This document shows positions 1-10,303 of a stretch of 64,000 nucleotides of DNA, one piece after another. The translations under genes were made by a program, and so were the position numbers. The first letter of the stretch is position 1. Each line of letters opens with the position of its first letter. The notes below the pieces were generated by a model. That model was not told where the DNA came from. It searched no databases and saw only the letters and a list, made by a program, of their open reading frames with translations. Source of the stretch: ZC4RG30 sp035556135. Lineage in GTDB: Bacteria > Pseudomonadota > Gammaproteobacteria > Steroidobacterales > Steroidobacteraceae. The stretch covers positions 124,001 through 188,000 of the forward strand of contig DATMFO010000005.1 in NCBI GenBank assembly GCA_035556135.1, in the 5' to 3' direction.

Positions 1-548
1 TGGATGCCGGCTGCGAATACCAGTACTACGCCTCGGACATCACCCGCACCTGGCCGGTGAGCGGGGAGTTCACGCCCGCACAGCAGGAGATCTACGAGAT
101 CGTGCTGGCGGCGCAGCACGCGGCCTTCGCCGCCACGAAGCCCGGCAACCACTGGAACCAGGCGCATGAGGCCGCGGTCCAGGTGATCACGCACGGGCTG
201 GTGTCGGTGGGGCTGCTGAAGGGGCGGGTGCCGAAGCTGATCAAGGATGGCGCCTACCGCAAGTTCTTCATGCACCGCACCGGCCACTGGCTGGGCATGG
301 ACGTGCACGACGTCGGCGACTACAAGGTGGGCGAGGAGTGGCGGGTGCTGGAGCCGGGCATGGTGATGACGGTGGAGCCGGGCATCTACATCCCCGCCGG
401 CACGCGCGGCGTGCCGAAGCGCTACTGGAACTGCGGCATCCGCATCGAGGATGACGTGGTGGTGACGGCGGGCGGCTGCGAGGTGCTCACCAGCGGCGTG
501 CCCAGCGCGCCGCGCGAGGTCGAGGCCGCTGTGGCGGCGCGGTCCTGA
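1..548 (+). CDS. pepP: Xaa-Pro aminopeptidase, C-terminal part (5' truncated by window edge)
   Basis: Releases N-terminal residues preceding proline; a dinuclear-metal M24 (pita-bread fold) peptidase of the cytoplasm. The reading frame is open from base 3, before any start codon, so the gene begins upstream of the window. Metal-ligand motifs of the family are visible in order: DAGCEYQYYASDITRTWPV (two Asp), HRTGHWLGMDVHDVG (His), VEPGIYI (Glu) and IRIEDDVVV (Glu). It lies 21 bases upstream of ubiH, matching the conserved pepP-ubiH-ubiI order of gammaproteobacteria. Family assignment is secure; the N-terminal domain is not visible. Confidence 0.93.
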   Translation, partial: DAGCEYQYYASDITRTWPVSGEFTPAQQEIYEIVLAAQHAAFAATKPGNHWNQAHEAAVQVITHGLVSVGLLKGRVPKLIKDGAYRKFFMHRTGHWLGMDVHDVGDYKVGEEWRVLEPGMVMTVEPGIYIPAGTRGVPKRYWNCGIRIEDDVVVTAGGCEVLTSGVPSAPREVEAAVAARS

Positions 549-569
549 CGGACGCTGCGCAAGGTCGCC

Positions 570-1847
570 ATGGAAACTGCGACAGCGCCTGACGACCGCT
601 CCGCGTTCGACATCGCCATCGTAGGCGGCGGGCTGGCCGGCGCCAGCCTGGCGGCCGCGCTGCGCGAGCTGCCTTTCTCCATCGCCCTGGTCGAGGCCTT
701 TGCGCCGGACAGCGCCGCGCAGCCCAGCTTCGACGAGCGCACCACGGCCCTGGGCAATGCCAGCCGGCGCATCTTCGAGGCATTGGGCGTGTGGCCACGG
801 CTTGCGGCGGAGGCGGCGCCCATCGCCGCCATCCACGTCTCTGACGCCGGTCGTTATGGATTCGCGCGGCTGGATGCCGCATCCCTTGGACAGCAGGCAC
901 TGGGCTACGTCGTGCCCAATCGCGTGCTGGGCCGCGAGCTGTGGGGGATGCTGCGCACGGCGCCACGCATTGCGGCCTTCATGCCGGCACGCGTCACGGC
1001 GCTGCAGGTGCAAGAGGACGCCGCGCTGATCGCGCTGGAGCAGGGCGGGCAGTCCCGCTCACTGCGCGCGCGGCTGGTGGTGGCGGCCGATGGTGCGCAG
1101 TCGATGGTGCGGACGGTGGCGGGCCTTGCGGCCAGCGTCGACGACTACGCGCAGGTGGCCGTGGTGGCGGCGCTGCGCACCGACCAGCCCAATGACGGCG
1201 TGGCCTATGAGCGCTTCACCTCTGCCGGACCGATGGCCTTGCTGCCGCTGGCCGCGCTGCCGCACGTAGGGCGCACTGGCGCCTGCTGGCGCACGCTGGT
1301 GTGGGCCGCATCGCCGGAGCAGGCTGCCGCGCTGATGCAGCTTCCCGATGCGCAGTTCCTGGCGCGCTGGCAGGAGGCATTCGGCTGGCGTGCGGGCCGC
1401 GCGCTGCAGCTGGGATCGCGCGGGCGCTATCCACTGGCGCTCACGCAGAGCCAGGGCACCGTGGCGCCGCGCATCGTGCTGCTGGGCAATGCCGCGCAGT
1501 CCCTGCATCCGGTGGCCGGCCAGGGTTTCAATCTCGCCCTGCGCGACGTGGCCGAACTCGCGGAGGTGCTGGCCTGCGCCGGAGAGGGTGATCCGGGCGC
1601 GGCTGCGCTGCTGGCGGAATACGCCGCGCGTCGGCAGCAGGACCGCAGTGGCGTCATCGGCTTCACCGATGCCCTGGTGCGGGTGTTCGGCAATGCCCAT
1701 CCGGCAGTGGTGGCGGCGCGCGATGCCGGCCTGCTGCTCTTCGACCTGCTGCCCCCGGCCAAACGCGCGCTGGCGCGCGTGAGCCTGGGCTTCGGTGCGC
1801 GCAGTGCACGCCTGGCGCGCGGACTGCCGCTGCGGGAGATGCAATGA
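570..1847 (+). CDS. ubiH: 2-octaprenyl-6-methoxyphenol hydroxylase UbiH
   Basis: FAD-dependent monooxygenase of ubiquinone biosynthesis that hydroxylates the aromatic ring of the prenylated intermediate. At 425 aa it is near the family length. The FAD-binding GxGxxG (IVGGGLAGAS) is at about residues 18-26, the DG motif is in VVAADGAQSMVR, and the second FAD motif reads GNAAQSLHPVAGQGFNLALR near residue 306; the GNAAQ-LHPVAGQGFNL form is typical of UbiH rather than UbiI/UbiF. The ATG at 570 follows a weak AAGG. Its stop overlaps the next hydroxylase start (ATGA), indicating translational coupling. Confidence 0.93.
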   Translation: METATAPDDRSAFDIAIVGGGLAGASLAAALRELPFSIALVEAFAPDSAAQPSFDERTTALGNASRRIFEALGVWPRLAAEAAPIAAIHVSDAGRYGFARLDAASLGQQALGYVVPNRVLGRELWGMLRTAPRIAAFMPARVTALQVQEDAALIALEQGGQSRSLRARLVVAADGAQSMVRTVAGLAASVDDYAQVAVVAALRTDQPNDGVAYERFTSAGPMALLPLAALPHVGRTGACWRTLVWAASPEQAAALMQLPDAQFLARWQEAFGWRAGRALQLGSRGRYPLALTQSQGTVAPRIVLLGNAAQSLHPVAGQGFNLALRDVAELAEVLACAGEGDPGAAALLAEYAARRQQDRSGVIGFTDALVRVFGNAHPAVVAARDAGLLLFDLLPPAKRALARVSLGFGARSARLARGLPLREMQ

Positions 1848-3079
1848 GCGGGCCGGCACAGGCGCAGCCCGCTGTTCCCCATCAGGTGGATGTCGCCATC
1901 GTGGGCGGCGGCATGGTGGGTACCACGCTGGCACTGCTGCTGGCGGGCGAGGCGCGCGTCCGTGCCGGGCGCATCGTCATCGTGGAGCCACGGCCGGTGT
2001 CGGCGCCCGCGCCGGGGTCGCCGCCGGGCCTGCGTGTGTCGGCCATCGCACCGGCGAACCGCGCACGGCTCGCGGGTCTTGGTGTATGGGAAAGACTGGA
2101 TGCCACGCGCACCGCCGCCGTGGAGCGCATGGCCGTGTGGCATGAGGCCGTGCCGCCCGACAGCCCCGATGTGCTGCATTTCGATGCGGCCGAGAGCGGC
2201 GCGCCGGAGTTGGGCTGCATCGTCGAGAACGATGCGCTGCAGGCCGCGCTGCTCCAGGCCTGCCGCGAGCAGGGCATCGTCATCCTCAATGACAGCCTGC
2301 AGGCGCTCGCGATACACCCTGAAGGGGCGAGGTTGCAGCTGGGACTGGCGCGTGTGGATGCGGAGCTGGTGGTGGGCGCCGATGGTGCGGCCTCGACGGT
2401 GCGGGAGCTGATGCAGATGCCGGCGACGACGCGCGAGTATGGCCAGCGGGGCATCGTCGCCACCATCAGGACGGGGCGCAGCCATCGCGGCACTGCCTTC
2501 CAGCGTTTCCTTGCCACCGGACCGCTGGCCTTGCTGCCGCTGCCGGACAACACCTGCTCCATCGTGTGGTCCGCAACGGAGGCAAGGGCGGCCGGACTGC
2601 TGGCAATGCCGGCGGAACAATTCAACACCGAACTCACTGCGGCCAGTGCAGGCGTGCTCGGCGCACTGGAACTGGCCAGCGAGCGGGCATCCTTTCCCTT
2701 GCGGCGACTGGCAGCCGGAAGTTATGTGGCGCCGCGCGTGGCACTGGTGGGCGATGCCGCCCATGTGATCCACCCGCTGGCGGGGCAGGGCGTGAACCAG
2801 GGACTGGAGGATGCCGTCGTGCTTGCCGCGCAGCTGGCGGCACGGCCGCCGCGCGAGAGTGTCGGCGCGCTGCGCGCCCTGCGCCGCTACGAGCGCGAAC
2901 GGCGTGCGGGCAATGCGCTGGTGGGTGAGGTGGTCGACGGGCTGGACCGTCTGTTCACCGGATCAGGACCTTTGGCGGCATGGGCGGCACGGGAGGGAAT
3001 GGCCCTGGTAGGACGCCTGCCATTCGCGCGCCGTTTCCTTGCCAGGCAGGCTGCGGGCCAGACGCGGCCGCGCGGCTGA
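1844..3079 (+). CDS. ubiI: UbiI/VisC-type ubiquinone biosynthesis hydroxylase
   Basis: Second FAD-dependent ring hydroxylase of the ubiquinone pathway, paralogous to ubiH and overlapping it by 4 bases. The protein is 411 aa with an N-terminal Rossmann motif (VAIVGGGMVGTT, residues about 16-27), a DG motif (VVGADGAAST) and GDAAHVIHPLAGQGVNQG near residue 302, the form seen in UbiI/UbiF/VisC proteins. Position directly after ubiH favours UbiI (C5 hydroxylation), but UbiF/Coq7-like ring positions cannot be separated from sequence alone. It converges on phhB with 5 bases between the stops. Confidence 0.85.
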   Translation: MSGPAQAQPAVPHQVDVAIVGGGMVGTTLALLLAGEARVRAGRIVIVEPRPVSAPAPGSPPGLRVSAIAPANRARLAGLGVWERLDATRTAAVERMAVWHEAVPPDSPDVLHFDAAESGAPELGCIVENDALQAALLQACREQGIVILNDSLQALAIHPEGARLQLGLARVDAELVVGADGAASTVRELMQMPATTREYGQRGIVATIRTGRSHRGTAFQRFLATGPLALLPLPDNTCSIVWSATEARAAGLLAMPAEQFNTELTAASAGVLGALELASERASFPLRRLAAGSYVAPRVALVGDAAHVIHPLAGQGVNQGLEDAVVLAAQLAARPPRESVGALRALRRYERERRAGNALVGEVVDGLDRLFTGSGPLAAWAAREGMALVGRLPFARRFLARQAAGQTRPRG

Positions 3080-3084
3080 CTGCC

Positions 3085-3422
3085 TCAGGCCAGCGGCAGC
3101 TCGTCGATCTTCGCCGCGCAGATGAAGTCGTTTTCCGACAGCCCGCGGATGGCGTGGGTGGTGAAGCGCACCCTGCAGTAGTTGTAGCCCAGCTCGAGGT
3201 CCGGATGGTGGTCCTCGATGTTGGCGAGGTGCGCCAGCGCGTTCACGAAACTCATGGTGCGGAAGAAATCGCGGAAGCGGAACTCGCGCTGGATGGAAGT
3301 GGCATCCACCGACAGCTGCCAGTTTTCATCCAGCCGCTGCAGCACCTCTTCGGCAGCGGCCCGCGACAGGGGAGCCACCCCGCCTTCGCAGGGCACGCAA
3401 CGACGCTGGGCCAGGTCCTCGC

Positions 3423-3426
<4 letters not shown>
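3085..3426 (-). CDS. phhB: 4a-hydroxytetrahydrobiopterin dehydratase (pterin-4a-carbinolamine dehydratase)
   Basis: Small (113 aa) cytoplasmic enzyme that dehydrates 4a-hydroxytetrahydropterin, recycling the pterin cofactor of aromatic amino-acid hydroxylases. The signature EDHHPD is at residues 71-76; His73, His74 and His91 have the spacing of the catalytic histidines of the family. Its ATG overlaps the ispG stop by 4 bases (ATGA on the minus strand), so it is translated from the ispG message. No phenylalanine hydroxylase gene is nearby, so the physiological partner is unknown here. Confidence 0.9.
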
Positions 3427-4682
<1,256 letters not shown>

Positions 4683-4689
4683 GGCGTGC

Positions 4690-4695
4690 ATTGTA
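4690..4695 (-). promoter_or_regulatory. Candidate -10 element for ispG-phhB
   Basis: TACAAT on the minus strand in the context GTACAATGC, 7 bases before the ATG at 4682. No good -35 and no Shine-Dalgarno are visible, so transcription would begin at or next to the start codon (leaderless mRNA). The same nine-base word, GTANAATGC, recurs before sua5, petA and secA. Confidence 0.45.
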
Positions 4696-4700
4696 CTTGT

Positions 4701-4706
4701 TAGACT
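4701..4706 (+). promoter_or_regulatory. Candidate extended -10 for dgkA
   Basis: TAGACT preceded by TGT gives an extended -10 (TGn-TAGACT), 9 bases before the dgkA ATG at 4716. No ribosome-binding site and no convincing -35 are seen; the predicted 5' leader is only about 3 bases. Confidence 0.3.
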
Positions 4707-4715
4707 TGGGTCGCC

Positions 4716-5078
4716 ATGGAAAGACCGAAACCTTCGGGCATGGGCCGGGTCTGGCGGGCGTTTGGCGCCAGCCACCGCGGCTTCCGTGGAGCCTTCCTCG
4801 GCGAGGCGGCCTTCCGCCAGGAACTGGCCGTGGCGGTGGTGGTCATTCCCCTGGGACTGTGGCTGGGCGAAACCGGCGTGGAGAAAGCCCTGCTGGTGGG
4901 GCCCATGCTGCTGGTGCTGATCGTCGAGCTGATCAACAGTGCCATCGAGGCGGTGGTGGATCGCGTGGGGCTGGAGCGGCATGCGCTCTCGGGCCTCGCC
5001 AAGGACCTCGCCTCCGCGGCGGTGCTTTCATCTTTCGGACTGCTGGGGCTGACCTGGCTGCTGGTACTTTGTTTCTGA
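4716..5078 (+). CDS. dgkA: Diacylglycerol kinase DgkA
   Basis: Integral inner-membrane kinase that phosphorylates diacylglycerol to phosphatidic acid, recycling lipid released by membrane-derived glycan synthesis. 120 aa, close to the E. coli length, with three hydrophobic segments. The family signature is E71-LINSAIEAVVD-82 with Glu71, Asn74, Glu78 and Asp82; Glu30 and the FRQE segment match the cytoplasmic amphipathic region. A second in-frame ATG lies at 4740. It diverges from ispG across only about 33 bases. Confidence 0.92.
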   Translation: MERPKPSGMGRVWRAFGASHRGFRGAFLGEAAFRQELAVAVVVIPLGLWLGETGVEKALLVGPMLLVLIVELINSAIEAVVDRVGLERHALSGLAKDLASAAVLSSFGLLGLTWLLVLCF

Positions 5079-5107
5079 CTGGCCCAAAGCCGGACTGAGA
5101 GGAGTGG

Positions 5108-8035
5108 ATGATGAGGGATTCCTTGCGCCGATTGACCGCTGCGGCGCTGCTCGCGGCAACCCTGCTGGCTGGTGCGCAGACGGTTTCGCCGCCCCTGTCT
5201 CCCTTGCCCTCTCCGGGGCCGGCACCCGCACCGCTTCCCGGCGAGGTTGGCCCCAACCTGCCGCCGGCGCTGGAAGAACCCCCGGCCCCACCGCGGCGCG
5301 AGGACGCCACCTGGACCGCCACCCTGGAGCGCATCGCGCAGGGCGTGGTGGCGATCAAGATGGATTCCACCCGTGCGTTCGACACCGAGTGGAACACCTC
5401 CTCGCAGGCCACCGGCTTCGTGATCGATGCCGAGCGCGGCCTCATCCTCACCAACCGCCACGTGGTGACGCCGGGCCCCATCACCGCCGAGGCCACCTTC
5501 CTCAACCGCGAGGAGGTGCAGCTGTATCCGGTGTACCGCGATCCGGTGCATGACTTCGGCCTGTACCGCTATGACCCGGCCAAGCTGCGCTTCGCCAGGC
5601 CGCCATCGCTGGAGCTGTATCCGGAAGGTGCGCAGATCGGACGCGAGATTCGCGTGATCGGCAACAATGCCGGCGAGCAGCTGTCGATCCTCGCCGGCAC
5701 GCTGGCGCGCCTGGACCGGGAGGCGCCCGCCTATGGCACGGGGCGCTACAACGACTTCAATACCTTCTATATCCAGGCGGCGTCGGGAACCTCTGGCGGC
5801 TCCTCCGGTTCGCCGGTGGTGGACATCCGCGGGCGCGTGGTGGCGCTGAATGCGGGCGGTGCTTCCGGCGCGGCGTCGAGCTTCTACCTGCCGCTGGGCC
5901 GCGTGAAGCGCGCCGTGGACCTCATCAAGGCCGGCAAGCCGGTGCCGCGCGGCACGCTGCAGACGGTGTTCAGCTACGTGCCCTATGACGAGCTGCGCCG
6001 GCTGGGCCTGAGCGCCGCCACCGAGACGGCCATGCGCAAGGATTTCCCGGACAACACGGGCATGCTGGTGGTGACGCAGGTGCAGCCCGGTTCCGCCGCA
6101 TACACCGAGCTGCAGCCGGGTGACATCCTGATTTCGATCGATGGCAAGGCCATCACCACCTTCGAGCCGCTGGAGAGCCTGCTCGACAACTCCGTGGGCA
6201 AGCAGGTGCGCGTGCGCATGCAGCGCGGCGGTGATGAACGCACGGTGGACCTTGCGGTGGGCGACCTGGATGGCATCACCCCGGCCGCCTACCTGGAGTT
6301 CGGCGACTCGGTGGTGCACAACCTGTCCTACCAGCAGGCGCGGCATTTCAACCGGCCGGTGTCGGGCGTGTATGTGGCCAACCCGGGCTACAGCCTGGCC
6401 GCGGCGGGCATCCCGCGCGCTGCGCTGATCACCGAGGTGAACAGCCGGCCGGTGCCGGACATCAGTGCCTTTGCCGGCGAGCTGCAGCTGCTGGGCGATG
6501 GCGACCGCGCCACGGTGCGCTACGTGGTGATGGAGGAGCCGAACAATCCGCAGGTGGCCTCGCTGCGCATGGACCGGCGCTGGTTCCCGGCGCGTTCCTG
6601 CCACCGTGACGACGTGAGTGGCCTGTGGCCCTGCGTCGACCTGCCGCCGGGCCCACCGCCCAAGGAAGTGGCTGGTGGCACCGCCAACCTGCCGGTGGTG
6701 CGCGACAAGCTGGTGGCTCAGCTGGTGCCCTCGCTGGTGCAGGTCACCTTCGACATGCCCTTCGCGCTGGCCGGCGTGTCGGAGCGCAATTACTACGGCA
6801 CCGGCCTGATCGTGGATGCCGAGCTGGGTTATGTCGTGACCGACCGCAACACCGTGCCGGTGTCGATGGGCGATGTGCGGCTCACCTTCGCCGGTGCCTT
6901 CGAGATTCCCGGCCGCGTGGAGTACGTGCATCCGGTGCACAACCTGGCCCTGATTTCCTACGATCCGAAGCTGATCGGCGATACGCCGGTGAAGACCCCG
7001 CGGTTCAATCCCTGGCCGCTCGAGGCCGGCCAGAAAGTGACCGCCATCGGCATGAACCGCGGCGGCGAATACAAGTCGCGCACCACCGAGATCATCGCGA
7101 TGGATCCGCTGGCGCTGCCGCTGACGCGCTCCATGCAGTTCCGCGACGCCAACGTCGAAGTGGCGCAGCTGCTGAATCCGCCGGATGACTTCGACGGCGT
7201 GCTGGTGGACAACCGGGGAGCGGTGCTGGCGCTGTGGTCCACCTTCCCGGTGGATACCGGTCGCGGCGGCACCGGCCAGATCAATCGCGGCGTGCCCATC
7301 GACCTGGTGACCGAGATGATCGGCAGGGTGCGCGACAAGAAGCCGATGCACACGCTGGATGCGGAGTTCAGCACGCTGACGCTCACCGAGGCGCGCCGCC
7401 TGGGCCTGTCCTCGCAGTGGGCCTCCACGCTGGAGAAGAACAATCCGGAAGGCAGGCAGGTGCTGTCGGTGGCGCGCATCACCGGTGGCGCCGCCTCGGC
7501 CCGGGTGCTGCGCCAGGGCGACCTGCTGCTGGCGGTGGAGGGCAAGCCGGTGACGCGATTCCGCGATGTGGAGCGGGCCGTGGGCGACCGGGAGCAAGTG
7601 GCCGTCACGGTGTGGCGTGGCCAGGCAGAGGAGGTGCTCACCGTGCCCACCACGGCGCTGGATGGCCGTGACGTGGAGCGCATCGTGCAATGGGCGGGCG
7701 CCATCCTGCATGCCCCGCACCGGGCGATGAGCGCGCAGCGCGGCGTGGTGCCGCAGGGCGTGTACGTGGCGTACTTCTCTTATGGTTCACCGGCGACGCG
7801 CTACCGCCTCTCGCCGGGGCGGCGCATCGTGGAGGTCGACGGCCAGCCGACGCCGGACCTCGACGCCTTCCTCGCGGTGGTGGCCGGACGTCCGGACCGC
7901 TCCTCGATCAGGGTGCGTACGTTGTCCTGGAACAACGTGCCGGAGGTGATCACCCTGAAGCTGGACCGCCACTACTGGCCCACCTCGGAGATCGTCAGGA
8001 CGCCCTATGGCTGGGACAGGCGCAATCTCGACTGA
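5108..8035 (+). CDS. Periplasmic HtrA-like protein with two trypsin-like domains (second degenerate) and four PDZ domains
   Basis: 975 aa, about twice the length of DegP. Residues 1-25 form a Sec signal peptide ending near LAGAQT, followed by a Pro-rich linker. Trypsin-like domain 1 keeps the triad: His118 (LTNRHVV), Asp149 (VHDFGLY), Ser233 (GGSSGSPVVD). PDZ-like regions are at about 285-390 and 395-480. Trypsin-like domain 2 (about 520-740) has the same fold markers but Asn581 (TDRNTV), Asn612 (VHNLAL) and Phe695 (DFDGVLVD) at the triad positions, so it should be inactive. PDZ-like regions 3 and 4 are at about 750-860 and 865-965. This is the domain order of fungal Nma111 and plant Deg7. 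An ATG at 5111 is better spaced from GAGGAG (5099-5104) than 5108. Substrates are unknown; protein quality control is inferred. Confidence 0.85.
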   Translation: MMRDSLRRLTAAALLAATLLAGAQTVSPPLSPLPSPGPAPAPLPGEVGPNLPPALEEPPAPPRREDATWTATLERIAQGVVAIKMDSTRAFDTEWNTSSQATGFVIDAERGLILTNRHVVTPGPITAEATFLNREEVQLYPVYRDPVHDFGLYRYDPAKLRFARPPSLELYPEGAQIGREIRVIGNNAGEQLSILAGTLARLDREAPAYGTGRYNDFNTFYIQAASGTSGGSSGSPVVDIRGRVVALNAGGASGAASSFYLPLGRVKRAVDLIKAGKPVPRGTLQTVFSYVPYDELRRLGLSAATETAMRKDFPDNTGMLVVTQVQPGSAAYTELQPGDILISIDGKAITTFEPLESLLDNSVGKQVRVRMQRGGDERTVDLAVGDLDGITPAAYLEFGDSVVHNLSYQQARHFNRPVSGVYVANPGYSLAAAGIPRAALITEVNSRPVPDISAFAGELQLLGDGDRATVRYVVMEEPNNPQVASLRMDRRWFPARSCHRDDVSGLWPCVDLPPGPPPKEVAGGTANLPVVRDKLVAQLVPSLVQVTFDMPFALAGVSERNYYGTGLIVDAELGYVVTDRNTVPVSMGDVRLTFAGAFEIPGRVEYVHPVHNLALISYDPKLIGDTPVKTPRFNPWPLEAGQKVTAIGMNRGGEYKSRTTEIIAMDPLALPLTRSMQFRDANVEVAQLLNPPDDFDGVLVDNRGAVLALWSTFPVDTGRGGTGQINRGVPIDLVTEMIGRVRDKKPMHTLDAEFSTLTLTEARRLGLSSQWASTLEKNNPEGRQVLSVARITGGAASARVLRQGDLLLAVEGKPVTRFRDVERAVGDREQVAVTVWRGQAEEVLTVPTTALDGRDVERIVQWAGAILHAPHRAMSAQRGVVPQGVYVAYFSYGSPATRYRLSPGRRIVEVDGQPTPDLDAFLAVVAGRPDRSSIRVRTLSWNNVPEVITLKLDRHYWPTSEIVRTPYGWDRRNLD

Positions 8036-8105
8036 CCCGGGCAGCGTTATGTGATGCGCTGAGCCAACAGGCTTAGTCAGGGGGTGGTGGCCCCCCGCCG
8101 ACTGG

Positions 8106-8111
8106 TAAAAT
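8106..8111 (+). promoter_or_regulatory. Candidate -10 element for the sua5 operon
   Basis: TAAAAT in the word GTAAAATGC, with only 6 bases before the ATG at 8118 and no Shine-Dalgarno, again suggesting a leaderless transcript. A G/C-rich hairpin (GGGGG at 8080-8084 pairing with CCCCC at 8091-8096) just upstream may end transcription of the protease gene. No -35 match is seen. Confidence 0.4.
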
Positions 8112-8117
8112 GCCCGG

Positions 8118-9143
8118 ATGGCTAAAGCGATCCGGGCCTCACAGGCCGAGCTGGAAGCCGCCGTCGATGCATTGCGCGATGGCGAGCTCGTGGCGTTCCC
8201 TACCGAGACGGTCTATGGCCTTGGTGCCAATGCCGCCAATCCGGCAGCCGTGCGCCGCGTGTTCGAGCTGAAGGACCGCCCGGCCTCCCATCCGGTGATC
8301 GTGCACATCGACCAGCAGAAATACCTCAGGCGCTGGGTGCGCGAGCTGACCCCGGAGGCGGAGAAGCTGGCGGAAGCCTTCTGGCCCGGTCCGCTGACGC
8401 TGGTCCTGCCGCGCGGCGAGGGTGTGCACGACGTGGTCACGGGCGGGCAGGACACGGTGGCCATGCGCATTCCCTCCCATCCCATGGCGCGCCAGCTGCT
8501 GGATGCCTTCGGCGGCGGCATTGCCGCGCCCTCGGCCAACCGCTACGGCCGCCTGTCGGCCACGCGCGCCGAGCATGTGCAGGATGAGTTCGGCGATGCA
8601 GTGAAGGTGATCCTGGACGGGGGTGAGTGCCAGCTCGGGCTGGAATCCACCATCGTGAGCTGCATCGGCGGCGAGGTGCGGCTGCTCAGGCCGGGCGCCA
8701 TCACGCTGACGCAGCTGCGCGACGTGGTCGGCACGGTGAGCATCGGGCCCGACAAATCCTCCCCGCGCGTGCCCGGCAGCACCGCGGCGCACTACGCGCC
8801 GGTGACGCCGCTGACCATCGTGCCCGGCGGCGAGCTGGACGCGCTGGCCGAGTCGCTTTCCGAGGGCGGGCAGCGCATCGCCGTGCTGGCGCAGCGCCTG
8901 CCGCTGAAGACCTACGAGACGGTGACCTGGATCAATGCCGGCAAGCGGGCGGAGGCCTATGGCCACGACCTCTATGCCAACCTGCGCACGCTCGACAAGG
9001 CCGGCTGTGCGCGCATCCTCGTGCAGGAAGTACCCAGCGATGAGCGCTGGGACGCGGTGCGCGACCGCCTGGCGCGCGCCTCGGTGAGCGCGCCGGCCGA
9101 GAGCGGCCCCTACGCCGCACTGGGCACCGGTGTGCTGCCTTGA
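8118..9143 (+). CDS. sua5: L-threonylcarbamoyladenylate synthase, Sua5 type
   Basis: Makes threonylcarbamoyl-AMP from threonine, bicarbonate and ATP, the first step of the t6A37 modification of ANN-decoding tRNAs. 341 aa, i.e. the long Sua5 form: YrdC domain (about 10-205) with AFPTETVYGLGANA, ELKDRPASHPVIVHI and APSANRYGRLSAT, then the linker SPRVPGSTAAHYAPVTPL and a C-terminal Sua5 domain to residue 341. The next gene starts inside its stop codon (TTGA). Confidence 0.92.
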   Translation: MAKAIRASQAELEAAVDALRDGELVAFPTETVYGLGANAANPAAVRRVFELKDRPASHPVIVHIDQQKYLRRWVRELTPEAEKLAEAFWPGPLTLVLPRGEGVHDVVTGGQDTVAMRIPSHPMARQLLDAFGGGIAAPSANRYGRLSATRAEHVQDEFGDAVKVILDGGECQLGLESTIVSCIGGEVRLLRPGAITLTQLRDVVGTVSIGPDKSSPRVPGSTAAHYAPVTPLTIVPGGELDALAESLSEGGQRIAVLAQRLPLKTYETVTWINAGKRAEAYGHDLYANLRTLDKAGCARILVQEVPSDERWDAVRDRLARASVSAPAESGPYAALGTGVLP

Positions 9144-10303
9144 AGAAGGGTTTCATTGATCCCTTCCAGCCGGAGGAAGTGAAGCGGCTGGTGGCGACCT
9201 ATGGATCGCCGCTGCTCATCATCGACTGCGAGCGCGTGCGTGCGCAGTACCGGCGGCTGCACAAGGCGCTGCCGGGAGTCGACCTCCATTACGCGCTGAA
9301 GCCGCTGCCGGCCGCGGCGGTGGTGCGCACCATCGCGAAGCTGGGCGGATGGCTCGACCTTGCCACCACGGGCGAGGTGCAGCTGGTTACGCGGCTGGGG
9401 CTGGACCCCGCGCGCTGCATCCACACGCATCCGATCAAGCGCGAGAAGGACATCCGCAATGCGCTGCACGGCGGCGTGCGCGTGTTCGTGGCCGACAATC
9501 CGGACGAGGTGCGCAAGTTCCGCGCCTTCCGCGACGAGGCGGAGCTCCTGCTGCGCGTGTCATTCCGCAGCCCGGGCGCGGTGAGCGACCTGTCGCGCAA
9601 GTTCGGGTGTGATCCGGAGAAGGCGCTGGACCTCGCGCGCCTGGCGGCGAAGCTCGGCGTGAAGGTGCGTGGGTTCTCCTTCCATGTGGGATCGCAGGCA
9701 CCGCAGCCGCTGAAGCATGTGGAGGCCATCGAGGCCTGCATTGCGCTCACGCGCCAGGCGCGGCGCGCGAAGCTCGGGCCGTTCGATACGCTGGACATCG
9801 GCGGCGGCTTTCCCATCAATTACACGCAGCCGGTGCCTGACATCGGACGCTTCTGCGCGCCCATCCGCAAGGCGCTGGCCGGCGTGCCAAGGGGGCTGCG
9901 CGTGATCGCCGAGCCCGGGCGCTACATCGCAGGTCCTGCCGCCATCGGCGTGGCCACCGTGATGGGCCGTGCCGAGCGCGAGGGCCACTGGTGGTATTAC
10001 CTGGATGACGGACTCTATGGTTCCTACAGCGGCCAGCTGTTCGACCATGCCCGCTATCCCATCGAGAGCCTGAAGACCGGTGGCGAGCTGCTGCCAGCGG
10101 TGCTGGCCGGACCCACCTGCGACAGCATCGACGTGATCGCCGAGAACCTGATGCTGCCGAAGCTCAAGGCCGGTGACCTGATCGTGGGCCGCGCCATGGG
10201 TGCCTACACCTGGGCCTCGGCCAGCGAATTCAATTTCTTCCCGCGGGCCACCGTGGTCTCGGTGAACGAGACACCCGGGGATACCGGCAAGGTGGAGGAC
10301 TGA
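9140..10303 (+). CDS. Ornithine/lysine/arginine-type PLP decarboxylase (fold type III), probable ornithine decarboxylase
   Basis: PLP enzyme of the alanine-racemase-fold decarboxylases; ornithine decarboxylase (putrescine synthesis) is most likely. 387 aa. The Schiff-base lysine is in HYALKPLP (about residue 54), the PLP phosphate loop is LDIGGGFP, the substrate region is IAEPGRYI, the active-site Cys is in GPTCDSID, and MGAYTWASASEFNFF matches the C-terminal ODC motif. Diaminopimelate or other basic-amino-acid substrates remain possible. The TTG start overlaps the sua5 stop by 4 bases; the end overlaps the next gene by one (TGATG). Confidence 0.85.
   Translation: MKKGFIDPFQPEEVKRLVATYGSPLLIIDCERVRAQYRRLHKALPGVDLHYALKPLPAAAVVRTIAKLGGWLDLATTGEVQLVTRLGLDPARCIHTHPIKREKDIRNALHGGVRVFVADNPDEVRKFRAFRDEAELLLRVSFRSPGAVSDLSRKFGCDPEKALDLARLAAKLGVKVRGFSFHVGSQAPQPLKHVEAIEACIALTRQARRAKLGPFDTLDIGGGFPINYTQPVPDIGRFCAPIRKALAGVPRGLRVIAEPGRYIAGPAAIGVATVMGRAEREGHWWYYLDDGLYGSYSGQLFDHARYPIESLKTGGELLPAVLAGPTCDSIDVIAENLMLPKLKAGDLIVGRAMGAYTWASASEFNFFPRATVVSVNETPGDTGKVED

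Noticed and set aside
4700..7720. 1006-codon open frame on the minus strand
   Set aside because: It is antisense to the two-domain protease gene, is His/Arg/Gln-rich without any domain motif, and is a by-product of GC-rich third positions.
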